Positions 49,801 through 62,657 of a DNA stretch of 64,000 nucleotides are shown piece after piece. The first letter of the stretch is position 1. Every line of letters begins with the position of its first letter. This DNA comes from Tyto alba (taxonomy: Eukaryota > Chordata > Aves > Strigiformes > Tytonidae), in contig NW_024881321.1 in assembly GCF_018691265.1 (NCBI RefSeq), positions 19,755,698 through 19,819,697 of the forward strand, written 5' to 3'. Position numbers and translations under genes: made by a program. The notes beneath the pieces were generated by a model. That model worked only from the letters and a program-made list of their open reading frames with translations, did not search any database and had not been told where the DNA came from.

Positions 49801-52800
49801 CTTAACTCTGAATACTCATGGAAGAACAGAAAAGTCATGTAAACGTTGCACTTCTGGTATGTAGCTAATTGTTTTCTCACTTTTGCTGTCTTGGAGATCA
49901 GGAGCGGTGACAGCCACAGACAGTATCTGACTTGTATACTACACACTTTGCAAAACATACGCAAACGATATAATGTTTTTTCATTTTTATTTTCAGCCTT
50001 ATGAAATTAGTGCTCTTACGAATGTGAACTCTGCTATGATCTGTGCCTCTAGTTTCTTCCTTGTAAAATGAGGATATATTGCCTCTTTACTACAATAATG
50101 TGAACAGTTGGAAAAAGTTAATGTCCTTGTTACCTTGAGCGATACACGAAGCTGATGATTATTACTTCATGGTATAGTCCAAAGTGTGCAGTAAAGAAGG
50201 CTACAAGCCTAGTCATTGAGCAAAAGAGAGAAAATGGTATAAAATGGCAACACACTTAATAAACTGCTTTCATATTTTTTTCCCCTGAATTACGTAGGGA
50301 TCTTACAAAAAAATGAGTGTGATCATATTAAAGACTTCATCATAGACCCTGCATCCACAGATTGCATGACCAATCTAAAGTTAACATTTACTGAAACTTT
50401 CAGTACTTTTTTTTTTAGTCCTTCGTGTAGTTTGTCTTACAAGAATACATTGTTCATAAACACTTATTTCTTTCAAATGCTCCCAGATAGCTCAATATAT
50501 CAAAGAAATTGTAGCAGCCCTATGTCATCAGTAGTGATAGCACTAGTTACCCTGGCTTTTGATGCTTTCCTTTTCAAATTCTCAGGGTTAGTTTTGAAAG
50601 ATTAATTTAAATGGACAAAAATATTGCTAACGGTTAAATGACTTGTTTGTATGTTGCAATGAATGGCTTTTACTTAATGCTTTTCAGTTGCATTTGTCTT
50701 ATGTTTTTCTGTTTTTACATGCTTAGCACGCCCAGTTTAGGGAGTCTAGGAGTCTGTTTGATGAAATATTCCTCAGTCGTCCAGAGGTATGGTATAGTTC
50801 TCTCTAGTTTAGACTTTAACTATGAATTTTCCTGATGGCAAACAAATGCTTCTGGGGGTTCATTGTGCCTTTTCTCCCCCACCGTTAACTTCTCCATATT
50901 GTTTTGTATGCTGAAGGTATTATTTATGGGGTTTATTAAATAATTTGACCCTTTCCTCAGAAGTTTTTCTCTATAAATTCACTGCATTAAGAAGAGTTGT
51001 ATCAGTTTAGTTATCCAAGGGGTTCCTGAAAACTCTGCTTATTTACTTGATTAAAGGTGGTTATCACACTATACACGGTGCTAGGTTTCAATTTGAAAGA
51101 AGTTAAAAAGCATTGTGGGAAAAAAACAGTCCTCTTTTTCCAGGATACTACAGAGCACTGTAGTTTCAGAGGAGTTAATAGATTTAACCTCAGTAGATGC
51201 TGTATATCATTTGATGTTTTTTCGCTTCGAAAAATTACTGTGTGACATGCTATTTATGCTGATAATATATTTTTCTGCTTAGATGTTTCTCTGATCATAG
51301 GAACAGAAAGTTTTCTGTTTATACAGATCTCAGCATATTTAGAGAACAAGAAATATTGTCCATGATCCTTAACATGGCTAAATTTGTCAAAAGTCAGTAT
51401 GAGATATTGAAACTGTATTATATATTTTATGTATTTGTGTGTGGCATTAAATGACATTGTTCTCATTAAAAAGAAAAAAAACCCCAAACCAAACATAAAT
51501 GAGTATTATTCTCATTGATAAAAATGTCAATATCTAATAGAAGTATTACTATGAAATTATGTTTAGTTTTAGTCATCAGCAGAGAGAACAGTCTTTCTTC
51601 ATTGTTCTTTTTCATTCCTCAGTGAATGGTGGCAAACAATTATATTTTGAAGAAAAACTGGGGTAAATGACACCAACTGGATTAAATGAGAGCACTGTGA
51701 AAGACAGCCAGTATTTGAGGGGTTTGAGCAGTAGCCAATTAGTATCTTGTGTCTTCAGGACTGATTATAAAACCGCATAATACTAAAGGATACAGATACA
51801 GGCTGAACATGATATAAGCGCAGGAAACTATTTAATTTCTTAAATATTCTGATAATTTTCATATGCTAATTTTTGGAGACAGTAAATAGAGCTTGGTTTA
51901 ATATAATTCCCTTTGTAGAGTATGATAAATTACAACCTGTTCACACTTACTGCAACAGTGCCTACTTGCAAATGTCTGCTCTCATGTCCCTAGGTTATAT
52001 ATTGACCTGTGTTTCTCACACATGTAAGCCTTAGAGAAGCCTGTGCATATAGAGAAACCTGCTAAGCTTGTTATTTTAGTTGAGCAAAATTTTCTTTTTC
52101 AGAAGCAACATTTTGCATAAAGAGTAACTCACTAATTAGTTTGGAAATGCTAGTATGAAGTACAGTAGCTAGCAGACAGTTTAAAAAGTCCAAAAATTAT
52201 TTTATATGGGGTTCTGTAGACTTTCTTAAATTAAAATTGAAAATATTTTTGTTGTCCTGACTTGAAAAAGGAACTTTTGTGGCATACTTCTCAAATATAA
52301 GCGCATTCAAATGTAGCTCTTCATTAAATGCATTTTTAGCCCTTGCTTTCCTCCCCCCTCCCGCCCCCCATGAGTCTTGTAGCTGCAGCAAAGTTGAGCT
52401 AAATAAACTAATGCTTTCATAGTCACTTAAGATGACCATTTAGGGACATCTGAAATTATGTAGTTGAATTATAGCCCATTAAGATTGTTGTTTAGCTAGC
52501 TTTTTGAGCTTTCCTTAGTATTGTCTATGTGAATAGCAGTGTTTTTAAAGTAATTTGTCTGATACATAGTCCTGGTTAATTAATCTGAAATTAAATAGCG
52601 CAGTTGGAATTTCATGGCTGTGTAATGAAGAGTAATGCTGGCTGCCTTGAGCTGGTACAGTTCTTTCTAGTACATTTTTAACCATAAACACTATGCCCTG
52701 GTAAATTATTTTGCTGTGTTGACAAGGTGAACATGTCAATCACATGACAGAGCTTTAGCTCACAGTGATCGTTTAATGCCCTTTTAGTTACGAACTTATT

Positions 52801-53985
52801 ATACAAAATAACTTTTGGTACAGCAACCGAACAGTATGCTAAAATTAGAAGTACGTTATTTCAGTAGTAAGTGTTTGCTGTGGGTGAAACAGCTAAGTAA
52901 ATCTCACTTGAACTAATCTCCTTTGATTTATTTTTTTTTAAATGGGTCGTGTCTTATCTCAATTCTAACGCATTGTGATTAATTGGAGAAAAGGAGAATG
53001 TTACTCATGCTTATGTCTGTACCATATTACTGCTGCTACTGGCAGCATTATTTAACTTGATTCACCCACTCTGCACTGTTTCAACGTTATTCATTTAAGT
53101 ATTTAAAATGGTGTGTTTAACTGGTTTTAAAGTTTTCATCAGGCTCTCTCTAAGTGCTGTCATCATGAAAACTCTTATGTTTGCCAGTCTACAGTTGCAG
53201 CAGTGTTTTACTTGTGCACAGAACTGCATACATAAGATCTGCCAATTTCTGTTGAAAATCAAATACTAAGAAACAAAGCAAACTCATGCTTTCAGGATCT
53301 TAAAATAGAGTATTTTGACATGATAGGAGAAATCTTTGGATTGTTTTGATTGATATCTCTGTTTTCTTTTGTTTGACTTAAAAGTACTGCAATTTTGGGG
53401 TTTAGGAGACTTTAAAAGACTTTTAATGTGCTCGCACCCTCTAGTGTCTCTAGAGGTTTTCTTTGCTTTGTGTGTTTTTCTGGAGGTTATAGAATAGTCA
53501 GATTGGTTAGTGCAGTGCTGTTGCATCAGCAGTTTATTTTAAGATACTAACCTTATTCTAAAGCTTCATTCTATATTTTGGGAAGCATTTAAAGACTTTT
53601 CTGGCAGGAAAAAAACAGAACATACTATGTAATGATTTTTCTAAAACACATTTAGTAGCTTGGCTGCATATCAAGATAGTTACAGTTTTGATTGTCTAAG
53701 TACCCATGTGAAATAATATCCAGCTTCATTTAAGATGAACAGGCAGTATGTACATATCTTCTACAGAAGTTTTTCAGTTAAATTTGGGGTCTGTCTGTAT
53801 ATAAGCAATAAATAAGACTTGTTTTATAGATATGAGTTATTTTTCTTTTCAACTTCCTTGATGTGGATGTGTTACAGAAATGTCAATTTTCATCTAGCTT
53901 TAGAAACATAATTAATACTTTAATCCTACAAATAGTTATTCTAAAATAAAATTTTCACTAAATTATCACTAACCTGTAAATCCAG
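46829..53985 (+). other. NDFIP2: NDFIP2 intron 3
   Basis: The 7.2-kb intron holds no recognised exon or mobile element. It contains an A run at about 48290-48309, a purine-rich block at about 48770-49150, and a T run at about 49432-49454 followed by CACACA. The end has a branch-point-like CACTAAC at 53967-53973, only about 12 bases before the acceptor AG. Confidence 0.85.
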
Positions 53986-54073
53986 GAAGAAGAGTATCCA
54001 CCACGGGATGATTTCAGTGATGCAGATCAGCTTAGAGTGGGCAATGATGGCATCTTCATGTTGGCATTTTTCA
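53986..54073 (+). CDS. NDFIP2: NDFIP2 coding exon 4 (start of TM1)
   Basis: The exon encodes residues 108-136: EEEYPPRDDFSDADQLRVGN, then DGIFMLAFF, the start of the first membrane segment. The block from RDDFSDADQL to GNDGIFML is the family signature shared by NDFIP1 and NDFIP2. The acceptor is AATCCAG|GAA and the donor TCA|GTAAGT, phase 1. In the human protein as I remember it, two residues (IQ) precede EEE. Here the corresponding bases ATCCAG are the end of the intron and no AG precedes them, so they cannot be exonic with a standard acceptor. The acceptor is weak, with a short pyrimidine tract. Confidence 0.95.
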
Positions 54074-57000
54074 GTAAGTTATCTTGTATCCCAGACCTAC
54101 TGAGGTATCTTAATTGCACCTTTGTTCTACGGAATATAAAAGATAGCTGTGATAAACTGCATTAATGTAATGTAATGACTGGATTTTTTTTTTTTACCTG
54201 TACACAGATCTAAACACTTCCTGTGATGTAGCAAATGTGTTGCACTTTTTTTCTGTGGCATCTGTTAGAGATAAGGAGACATAGCAAAATCATAGTAAAT
54301 GTTTTGAGGCATTGTAAGGCTGCATTCTTATCTATGAGTTGGGAAATTCTGTTATTGCTTAGTTGGAGTACCAACTTGAATTAAAGACTGGATCACAGAA
54401 ATGTGGCAATTGATTTTTTAAGTAGAAAAAATTTGAGAGGTGATGTTCCATATAAAAGTTGCTGAGGCTAGCATAGTGAATTAAATTAGCTGTGGGTGGA
54501 TTTTTTGAACAAATCCAACAGTGCTTATTTTCAGGTTGAACTAACCACTAGCATATCAAAATGTACTGTCTTCAGGTAATGTCTGATTGCAACCAGCACT
54601 ACTATAGCACTTCTTCAGGAACTGTGTGTGTGCACTGTGCATGTCTTATCTTGTAACTTATGTACTGTGTTAAACAAAGTTAGAGGTACCCACTGTAAGT
54701 TACTTACAGAAAGAAGCTGCTTCTGTTTTGCCAACTTCATATTACTGAGAACATTTTCCCTTTCTGAAATAAATGTGTTTTGCAACCTGGATGGAAGCTT
54801 GGTGTTGGGAATGTAACTGTTCTTTTAGCATTCATCAGGATGAAAGCTGATTGATTATCCACTGAAATCTCCTTTATGTCTTTCAACCTAGAGCTCATCT
54901 TAGTTTTTCTTTCTTTAATGTCTTTCACAGTCTCTTTATTTAACTGTTACAGATGCAGCTTACAGAACTTTCACAGAAGTTTTTTCCACATTGGCATACA
55001 GTGTACTAGGACAGTGTGGTGTTTGCATCTTGGGATAAAAATACGTGTCTACCTCGCATAGCAATCATATTAAATACATATATGGGGTAACAAAGTGGGT
55101 TTCATAGTCTGACCTCTTTCCGCAGCTGGACCATAGAAAGGGTATATATTATTTGGGGCAAAATGGGGTAGGGCTTAATTTTTCTTTCTCCCTTTTTTTC
55201 TCCTTTCCTTTGTGCTACAACTTTTTGTATTTAATCTGTTCAGGTTCTGTTTTGTGTAAACTTGTTCTTGCTTTTAAATCCCGGCTCAGATCTTCGTTAG
55301 TACTGCACTTGGAGATCAAGTAGATTGTTGTCTCTAATATGTTTTAAATCCTAAAATCACAGCTGCAAACAGATGTGTTAGCTTGCAGCTAGGAGCACAG
55401 TAGTAGTAAAAATCCCGTTATGCAGAAGGTGAACTGGAATCAGAGTCTCCAGTAAGGCTCCAATGACACTCACATGCAGTTGGCCAAAACTGTGTGCCCA
55501 GAACCTTGTGTGCACCTTCAAGAACTCAGATGTTTACTTGGATAAACTGGCAACTTTCTCTTCAAATAGCTGTTTAGCTGAGACTGACTGCACAGAGCAC
55601 TACTTTTACAAATTTGAGAAATACCCTGTAGGTCATAATTTTTCTTGATTATTCTGAGACTGTTCCTGCCAAGTTTGCTCGCCTGTGAATGAAATACATA
55701 AAATGAGAGCTTACACATGCAGGATATTTATGGAAGTGTATGCTTAATTGGGATCTGTGTTGGCTGTTGTGGATACTGTTACATATGGAAACTGATAAAG
55801 TTTAATTGTTGTTTGTGTTTGTAGTATGAGGAGTTCACAAAAACTCATAGCATTTATAGACCTGTAGTATTAATTTGCAGTAGTTTTTCTTAGGGAAATT
55901 GGAGAACTAAATGACGAATGAGCTTAACTTAAGGTTAGATCATAAATAGTGGGTGGTGTATTCCTGTCCGTCTAGTAAGGAGATAAAATTCTCCATAAAG
56001 TTGATACGTGTAGATTTAAGAGAACAGGAATTAAAACAAAATTTACAGTACATTTTTTTTTTCCCCCAGGGTGGGATATGTTTAAAAGCTGCAAGTAGAA
56101 GTGGCAGATCACAGAGAGCCTAGAATCAGTTCCCTCAGTTAAATGCAGAACAGTTCATGAACTGTGCTGTACGGAGAGGAGCATAGAAAGAACGGCTTGT
56201 TCCAGATGTGTTCTCCCAGCTCCTCCTGTGACTGGACAGCGCTGGTAGAAAGATCTTGGGGGGGGAGTAAGGGGGGGCGGAAGAGACAGGCTGCCTCTGT
56301 TTTAAATATAAAGCACTGAAGTTAGCTTTTTAAATTTCAGTTTATTCAACTGAAGTATAATCAAATAAACTTTTGACTGAGCTTACCTGCATATTGCAAT
56401 CAACTGGTGGTACACAGCTACCATCTAGTGGTAGCTGCCCAGGTTGCATGAAATTGCTGTCTCGAGGCCATCTAGTGGCCAGAACTGTTTGTTAGGGCAT
56501 TTTGTTTGTTCTAGGAGCTTGTTGCACGCAAGGTACAAAGCTGTTTCCTGTCTAAGCTGGGAAGTTCTGTTCTCTTTAGCAGAACTAAATAGAATGAGAG
56601 AAGATACAGTAAAAAGTGCTTTGCGTGAACAGGTGGATTTTTTGTTTCAGCACTTGAATCAGAAATGTAGAGGAAAAAAATTGGAAAACAACCTATTTTA
56701 TTTCTAATATGTGATAAAATCATATGTTTTAAGAAACTGGTGTTGCTTTTGAAGTCTGTGATTGTGTTGGTGAGCAAAGAATCTGCTCTCTAATGGTCAG
56801 GGCTGGTGTTTGTCAGTTTCTGATTTTGAGGCAAATAAATACATTGGTGAATATATTAATTTTGCTATGAATGCAAAATGCAGCAAATTTTACTATTGGA
56901 CCACTTAATATATTTTTTCTATTACATGTTTTTAATTCACCTGTACCTTATACAGTGTAGTATAAACTTTTCAGAATGCCAGAGGAAGTTGTTAATAGGT

Positions 57001-60000
57001 GAGTTTCTCACCATGATTTTTTTTTTTTTAAATATATGCAACAAAAAGGAGGAATTTCTGGGCTGTTTCTTTCCATTTTGAACACAACTGTAATGGCAAT
57101 AGAGCAAGTAACACATAGGGTTTGGTTTTGATGCTTAATCTGCCTGTAGTGGAAGTCTTTTGGGTCATGTCTGATAGGCTCATCCTGGTTCGTTATGTGA
57201 AGGAGGTTGTTTTGGGGAGTAATAAAAGGCTTATACAGTTTTCTCTTATATTTAAAGAGTACTTTAGAAATATCAACCAGCCTTTTCACCTGTGGACTGC
57301 AGAAGGAATTGTAGAACTCATCTGGATTCTTTGAAACCATGGAAGGAAGTTTTGGATTGTCCCTGAAACCTAGGAATGTATGACCTTCATATACAATCAC
57401 CTAAATTCTTTCTTAATGTAGGAAGAATTTGACTTACATGGTTTCTCCATACATGTTGGATATAATACAAAATACTTGGAACAAGGAAGCTTCTAGTTGG
57501 GCATTAAAAAAAAAAAATCCACAAGGGTAATGAAGCAGTAAAAATAAATTGCTTAGGGAAGTTTTTGAACATTCATCATTTAATAGAAAAAAACCAACAT
57601 TGTCTGTTGAAGGTGATAGCAAATGCTGCTAGTGATTTTCAGACTTCAGGTGAGCCCTTCAGGAAGGAGCAAAAATACGTTCCAGTTCAGGAATAGAATA
57701 AATTCTGTGCAGGAGTGGGAAGAATAATTTCTAGTGATGCATGAAAACCTGGAAAGTATTATTTATTGAAGTGTGCTTAGTAAACCTAGGCCAGGTATGG
57801 AATATTAAGCTCTTTGGCATTTGCTGTATGTTAAAGTAATAAGTCATTGGACAAGCAAATGGCGGACTAAAGGATGTAACTGACCGTGGTTACTTTTTGT
57901 ATATATAGTTGCCATTATGATCTTACCACAGGCTTTGAACCCTGGTTAAAATTTGGAACCAACATAGGTCTTCAGGCAAGTTTTGCTGGCTTCTTTTCAT
58001 GATACTGAATATAAACTTAAGGCAAACGATTAATATGTAGCTATGGTAAAAAACATCGGCAAGTGAACTGTAAGAACAACTGAGGAAAAAGCAAATTTGT
58101 TCTAGTATGCTTGTCATTATTTTTGTATCTCCTGATGTATTGCAATATGTACAACTCAAAACCTTTGCACAAGATTGCTTAATAACTTGAAAAACTAAGT
58201 TTTCTTTGTTTACTGTAAATTGTAAGGAGTACAAGGAAAGGATGGTGTCAATATTGCTTTGCAACTTAATGAGCACTGACAAAAAGCAAGCATAGATTAA
58301 TAAATTATTAATGACAAAGTACAGTTTCATATATCATCTTTGCATTGCCCCTGTAGTTACTGGAGAATGAAGAATGCCAACAGATACAAGCTTGTTTATC
58401 AAAACCAAGTTGAATTATTTTACTCCAGTTTCTTTGGAATTGCTGATAGAGAAAAGACTTTTGATTTCTAACTTTAATTTTCAATATGAAAAATCCTTTG
58501 CTGACCACTGCCAATCAGAAGAGAGCCTTCAGTGTGGAAATAGCTGATGGATAGCCTTATTTTACACATCAGATTCTAGGACTACCTTACTGCAAACCAT
58601 AAAGAAATACAAGTATAATTGTTGTTGACACTACACTGGATATCAGGAAGACTTTTTATTGAAAAAGACCTTTAGTCCAACTCCTCTCCACCCAAAAAGC
58701 AACTTCTTACCTGTTGTTCATTATGAGTTTTGTTGTCATGAGGAAATAACTTTAAAGCTTATATTCTTTTTATGTGAATTTCATTAATATGGACTTACTT
58801 TCTCTTCTTGTTGGCACTTGAGGAATGTATAAAATGCAAAAATCTTACCTTTATCAATCCTGTTTGTCTGTATGGTGTTAGAGTAGCAATGAAGGACTGG
58901 AATCATATTGCCAGCGCAGTCAGTGTGAGTTTCATCTAAATGTCTGAAATTCATTAAAAGAAAAAGGACAGTAGTTGAAGGCTGGGCTCAAGTATGGATC
59001 CAAACGTTAAAGACCTCTGGGATAGGAAACAATTCTTGCTGCAGAGTGGTTAGTCTTGCAGCAGGAGTCTAGAAGATGAACACAGAACCTAACTGTGTGA
59101 AGGGGATGGGCAAACAGAAGTTAAGAATGCTTTTTCAGTTAAAACCATGATGTGGTTGTAGCAACTTGTTAGGTTTTCTATCTCTTTTAAGGATTGGCTT
59201 TCTTCTTTATGGGAGTGTGTGTTAGTGTCAGACCAGGAACATTGTATGAGAATGTCATGGGGAGCTGAAGCAGTATGAAGGATGAAGTCATCTCTAACTG
59301 CTGAGCAGCCATTTGCATTTCACCAAGTGGGTGAATGCAGGCAAATAGTGGAGAATTGCATTTGTTGTAGCAAGAAGCTTGCATGGTGACTTGGTGTCTC
59401 TGTTTAGTAGACAGAGAAGGAAGTAGATACATCTAGAGGAAAAAGTAGATGCATTCTTTTTACCAGTCTGTCCCCTCACCATTGTATTTTCTCTCTCAGC
59501 TTAGTGGAGAAACTTGTGCTGTGGTTTCTCTATGGCAATATAAGGATGAGAATTATGGACAACTTTTATTACAATAATGAGGTGAGGCAGGAATTACACA
59601 GAAAATAATGCTAGTAATTTTTCAGATGCAATGTAGGCTGCAAAGCTCAGACAACTTGCATGACTGGCAGAGAATATACATGGAAATCCTTGTGAAAAAG
59701 ATACAGATAGGTTGCTGAGGCTAATCTTGATGTGGAGAAAACCAGTTGGAAGATAGATAAAAATATTATTTGTTAGATTCTGCTCAGAAGGAAGAAGCAT
59801 TTCTGAAAGGAAAGAATGGATTTTGTGACCAGAATGAGACAGTGAAGATGATACATGGAATATCAGTAGGACACATGAGAGGTGAGAGAGAAGCAATGGG
59901 AAAGGTTGAAAATGTGTAGACATTATTTTTGCCCATTTTAAGTTTGACAAAATGATGCAACACCAAGGCAATATTGGGAAAATCTCTCTAATATGTTGCC

Positions 60001-62532
60001 TAGGTTTTACAGAGGTGGAAGTATACATTCCTCTTGCTGCTGAAGACAGGGAATTTCAATTAGGTGTTCACTGCAGAATTTTTCTAATGGATGGTTACAG
60101 ATTGAAACTTAGAGTGAGATTTTTCTTCTGTATATAGCCCCAGTTTTACTGGGGTATTTGAACTTGCATAGTTTACAACTTTTGTGTAGTTTATGCCTTT
60201 TCTTTCCCACTTGCATTGTCTGTTTATATAAATTGATGAAACAGCACACTGGTTAAAGGAAAAAAAGCTATTGGGAACAACATTGGAACGTGCTGACATC
60301 TTTGCCTTCAGGAGTTGGGCAAACAACTTAGTGTTAAATATCTACCAAATACTTATCCAGTGACTGTGGATTCTGTTTTGAATATTCCTTTAGGTCAAAT
60401 TGAAAGGAGGGCAAAACTGTCACTGTGTTCAACTTTGATTATTAGAACTAATTTTTTCCCCTTCTGTATTTATGATTGGGAAATCTAATTTTTATAATGC
60501 ATATACAAATTAGTTCAGGTGTGACAAAAATACTTATTTTTTTAATATTTGCCTGTTAAAATTGTAAGTATTCTGGGAATTCCTCCAGTCTGCATTATCC
60601 ATTAGAAACATGTCTATCTTCTATCCTTTTTTGTACGCCTGTCTTTGGAGCGACAATTGAAGTCACCCTTGTCAATAATTCGCTTGAGTGGTGGAGAGAA
60701 AGGGAGAGAGCAGCAAGCTGTTATGCTGAGACACAGATAGAGATGCGTTGAACTATCTTTGAAAATCTGTTACTCTTAAAAGTACAGTGGATTTGGAGAC
60801 CTTGCTTAAAATAGGGAAATCCTGTTTTCAAAACAATGTATCCAGGCTTTCTCAAATACAAACGTTTTTCTTGTGTTTTAGAAAGATAGGTAAATGTTAG
60901 TGTCACAGTGTTGTTCTTATGCAATAGAAATGCCCTCTCTTTTTTTTGTTTGTTTTTTCTTTCTCTCCATATAACAGTTTGGATCAGCATTTATTCAAAG
61001 GTGTTTGTTGTACTTTTTGGTTTTGTGGGTTCTGGGCTTTTTGTTTTGATTTTGGGTTTTTTGTTTGTTTTTAAGATTACTAATTAGCATAAAAGTAAGC
61101 TTTCTCATTGCTACCATCTGTTACCTATGGCTCTGTTCGAGGCAAGATGTTTTCTCACTTGTGCGAAATGACTGTGTTGATGTAAAGTCTTCCAAAACTT
61201 CTATTGGAACTTCAATTTCTCTACAGTTCGTGAAATCCCACTGCAGTTTTACAGACTAATTTTGCATTTGTGGGCAAATCATTGTATCTTCATGTGGATT
61301 GTTGGAGGAGTTATAACAAGGTTTTAAATTACAAAAACATTGGCTGTTGATAGATAACCCTCCCAAATTGACTTTTACTTAAGAAAGCTATTGTCCAATT
61401 TTCTGCTCCTAATGTTCTGCTATAAGTGTTCAAACTTCTACTGTAAAGACAGCCTTTTCTGTGGTGATTTAATGTTTGAATTTTATGTGGGTTTTGTTTT
61501 TTCCCTAAATTTGGGGATTTAAAACATTAAGGATTTGTGTGCAGGGGTTTTGTTCCCCTCTGTCCCCCTTCCATTCCTGCTTGCTTCTTCAGTGTTTTTT
61601 GTGTGGCTTTCCAAATGTTTTCAATTTTCTGCCATCTTGTCCTCTGCAGAGCTCCTGAATTGTTGTCTTCTGCCAGCTCCCCCAGTTTTTGTTTGATGGT
61701 TTTCTCGTTAGTTGCCCTCACTTATTCCCAAAGCTGGGACATCACCTAATTGGGAATTCCCACACTTTGACCTAATGCATGCAGACTGAAGTCAATACAG
61801 ATGATGATGTTGGTTGTCAAGTACATATGCAGATATGAAACTTCAAATTGTAAAACTGCTGGGAGTTGTGTAGAAGTGTTCATTGAAGGAACAGTGGTAG
61901 TTATGCTCAGTGTCCTTTTTGTATCTTGATTTCTTAAGCTTCTGTGTAAAACTTCCAAGGCTTCGTGTACCTTATGCTTGAATATAGATCTAAAAGAGAA
62001 GACAGTAACCAGTGAAACATCAGCTTCTCAACTTACCTTTGTTTCTATACTATGTTTACAGAGCAAGAGCAGATACTTTTATTCTGTTTGATCCAAGCTG
62101 GATAAAGCTGAATATGCGGCCTTGATACATGCACGTATGTGTGCATATAACTATATTTTTGGTTATAAAAGTGTAGGGAGGGTTTTTACTTCGGTTTAAT
62201 CGAAGGTCATGTATGTTATAGTCCTTTGTTTACATTTACCCTTCGTGTCATCTGATTAGGCTTCTGTAGCGATGTAATTCTTTCTTTTATGGTGGAATTT
62301 TCTCTTGTTTAAAGTAGTAGGTTCCAGCCTGTTTACCATTCTCTTTGTTATTAAGTGACTATACCATGGGGAATGTTTGGGTTCAAAGTCAATCTCTGAA
62401 AGCCTGAATTACCGGAAGGGAATTAACTGACTGTGTAAGCATGTCCTTATTAGTCTAAAAGTGAAATTAATGTTCAGTCTGTTTGCTTAGCTATACAGAT
62501 TAACAGAAGCTACTGTTTCTTTTATTTTATAG
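54074..62532 (+). other. NDFIP2: NDFIP2 intron 4
   Basis: The 8.5-kb intron shows no supported exon or mobile element. It contains a G-rich spot at about 56258-56282 (GGGGGGGAG and GGGGGGGCGG), T and A runs at about 57019-57031 and 57507-57518, and a T/G-rich stretch at about 61010-61075. The acceptor TTTCTTTTATTTTATAG is strong. Confidence 0.85.
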
Positions 62533-62657
62533 TGGCGTTTATTTTCAACTGGATTGGATTTTGTTTATCCTTCTGTATAACAAATACCATAGCTGGAAGG
62601 TATGGTGCAATCTGTGGATTTGGTCTGTCCCTGATCAAGTGGATTCTCATTGTACGG
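62533..62657 (+). CDS. NDFIP2: NDFIP2 coding exon 5 (TM1-TM2)
   Basis: The exon completes Met137 and encodes residues 138-178. AFIFNWIGFCLSFC finishes the first membrane segment (about residues 129-152), ITNTIAGRYG is the short loop, and AICGFGLSLIKWILIVR forms the second membrane segment. Identity with mammalian NDFIP2 is almost complete. The acceptor is TTTTATAG|TGG and the donor CGG|GTATGT, phase 0. The protein is incomplete in this window: the third membrane segment and the short C-terminus (in mammals about 60 further residues) must come from downstream exons beyond 64000. NDFIP2 sits in Golgi, endosome and multivesicular-body membranes with its PY motifs in the cytosol. Confidence 0.97.

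Noticed and set aside
59594..60028. 144-codon minus-strand ORF in intron 4
   Set aside because: It arises from a purine-rich sense stretch read in reverse, is rich in Ser/Leu/Phe, and has no domain or splice support.
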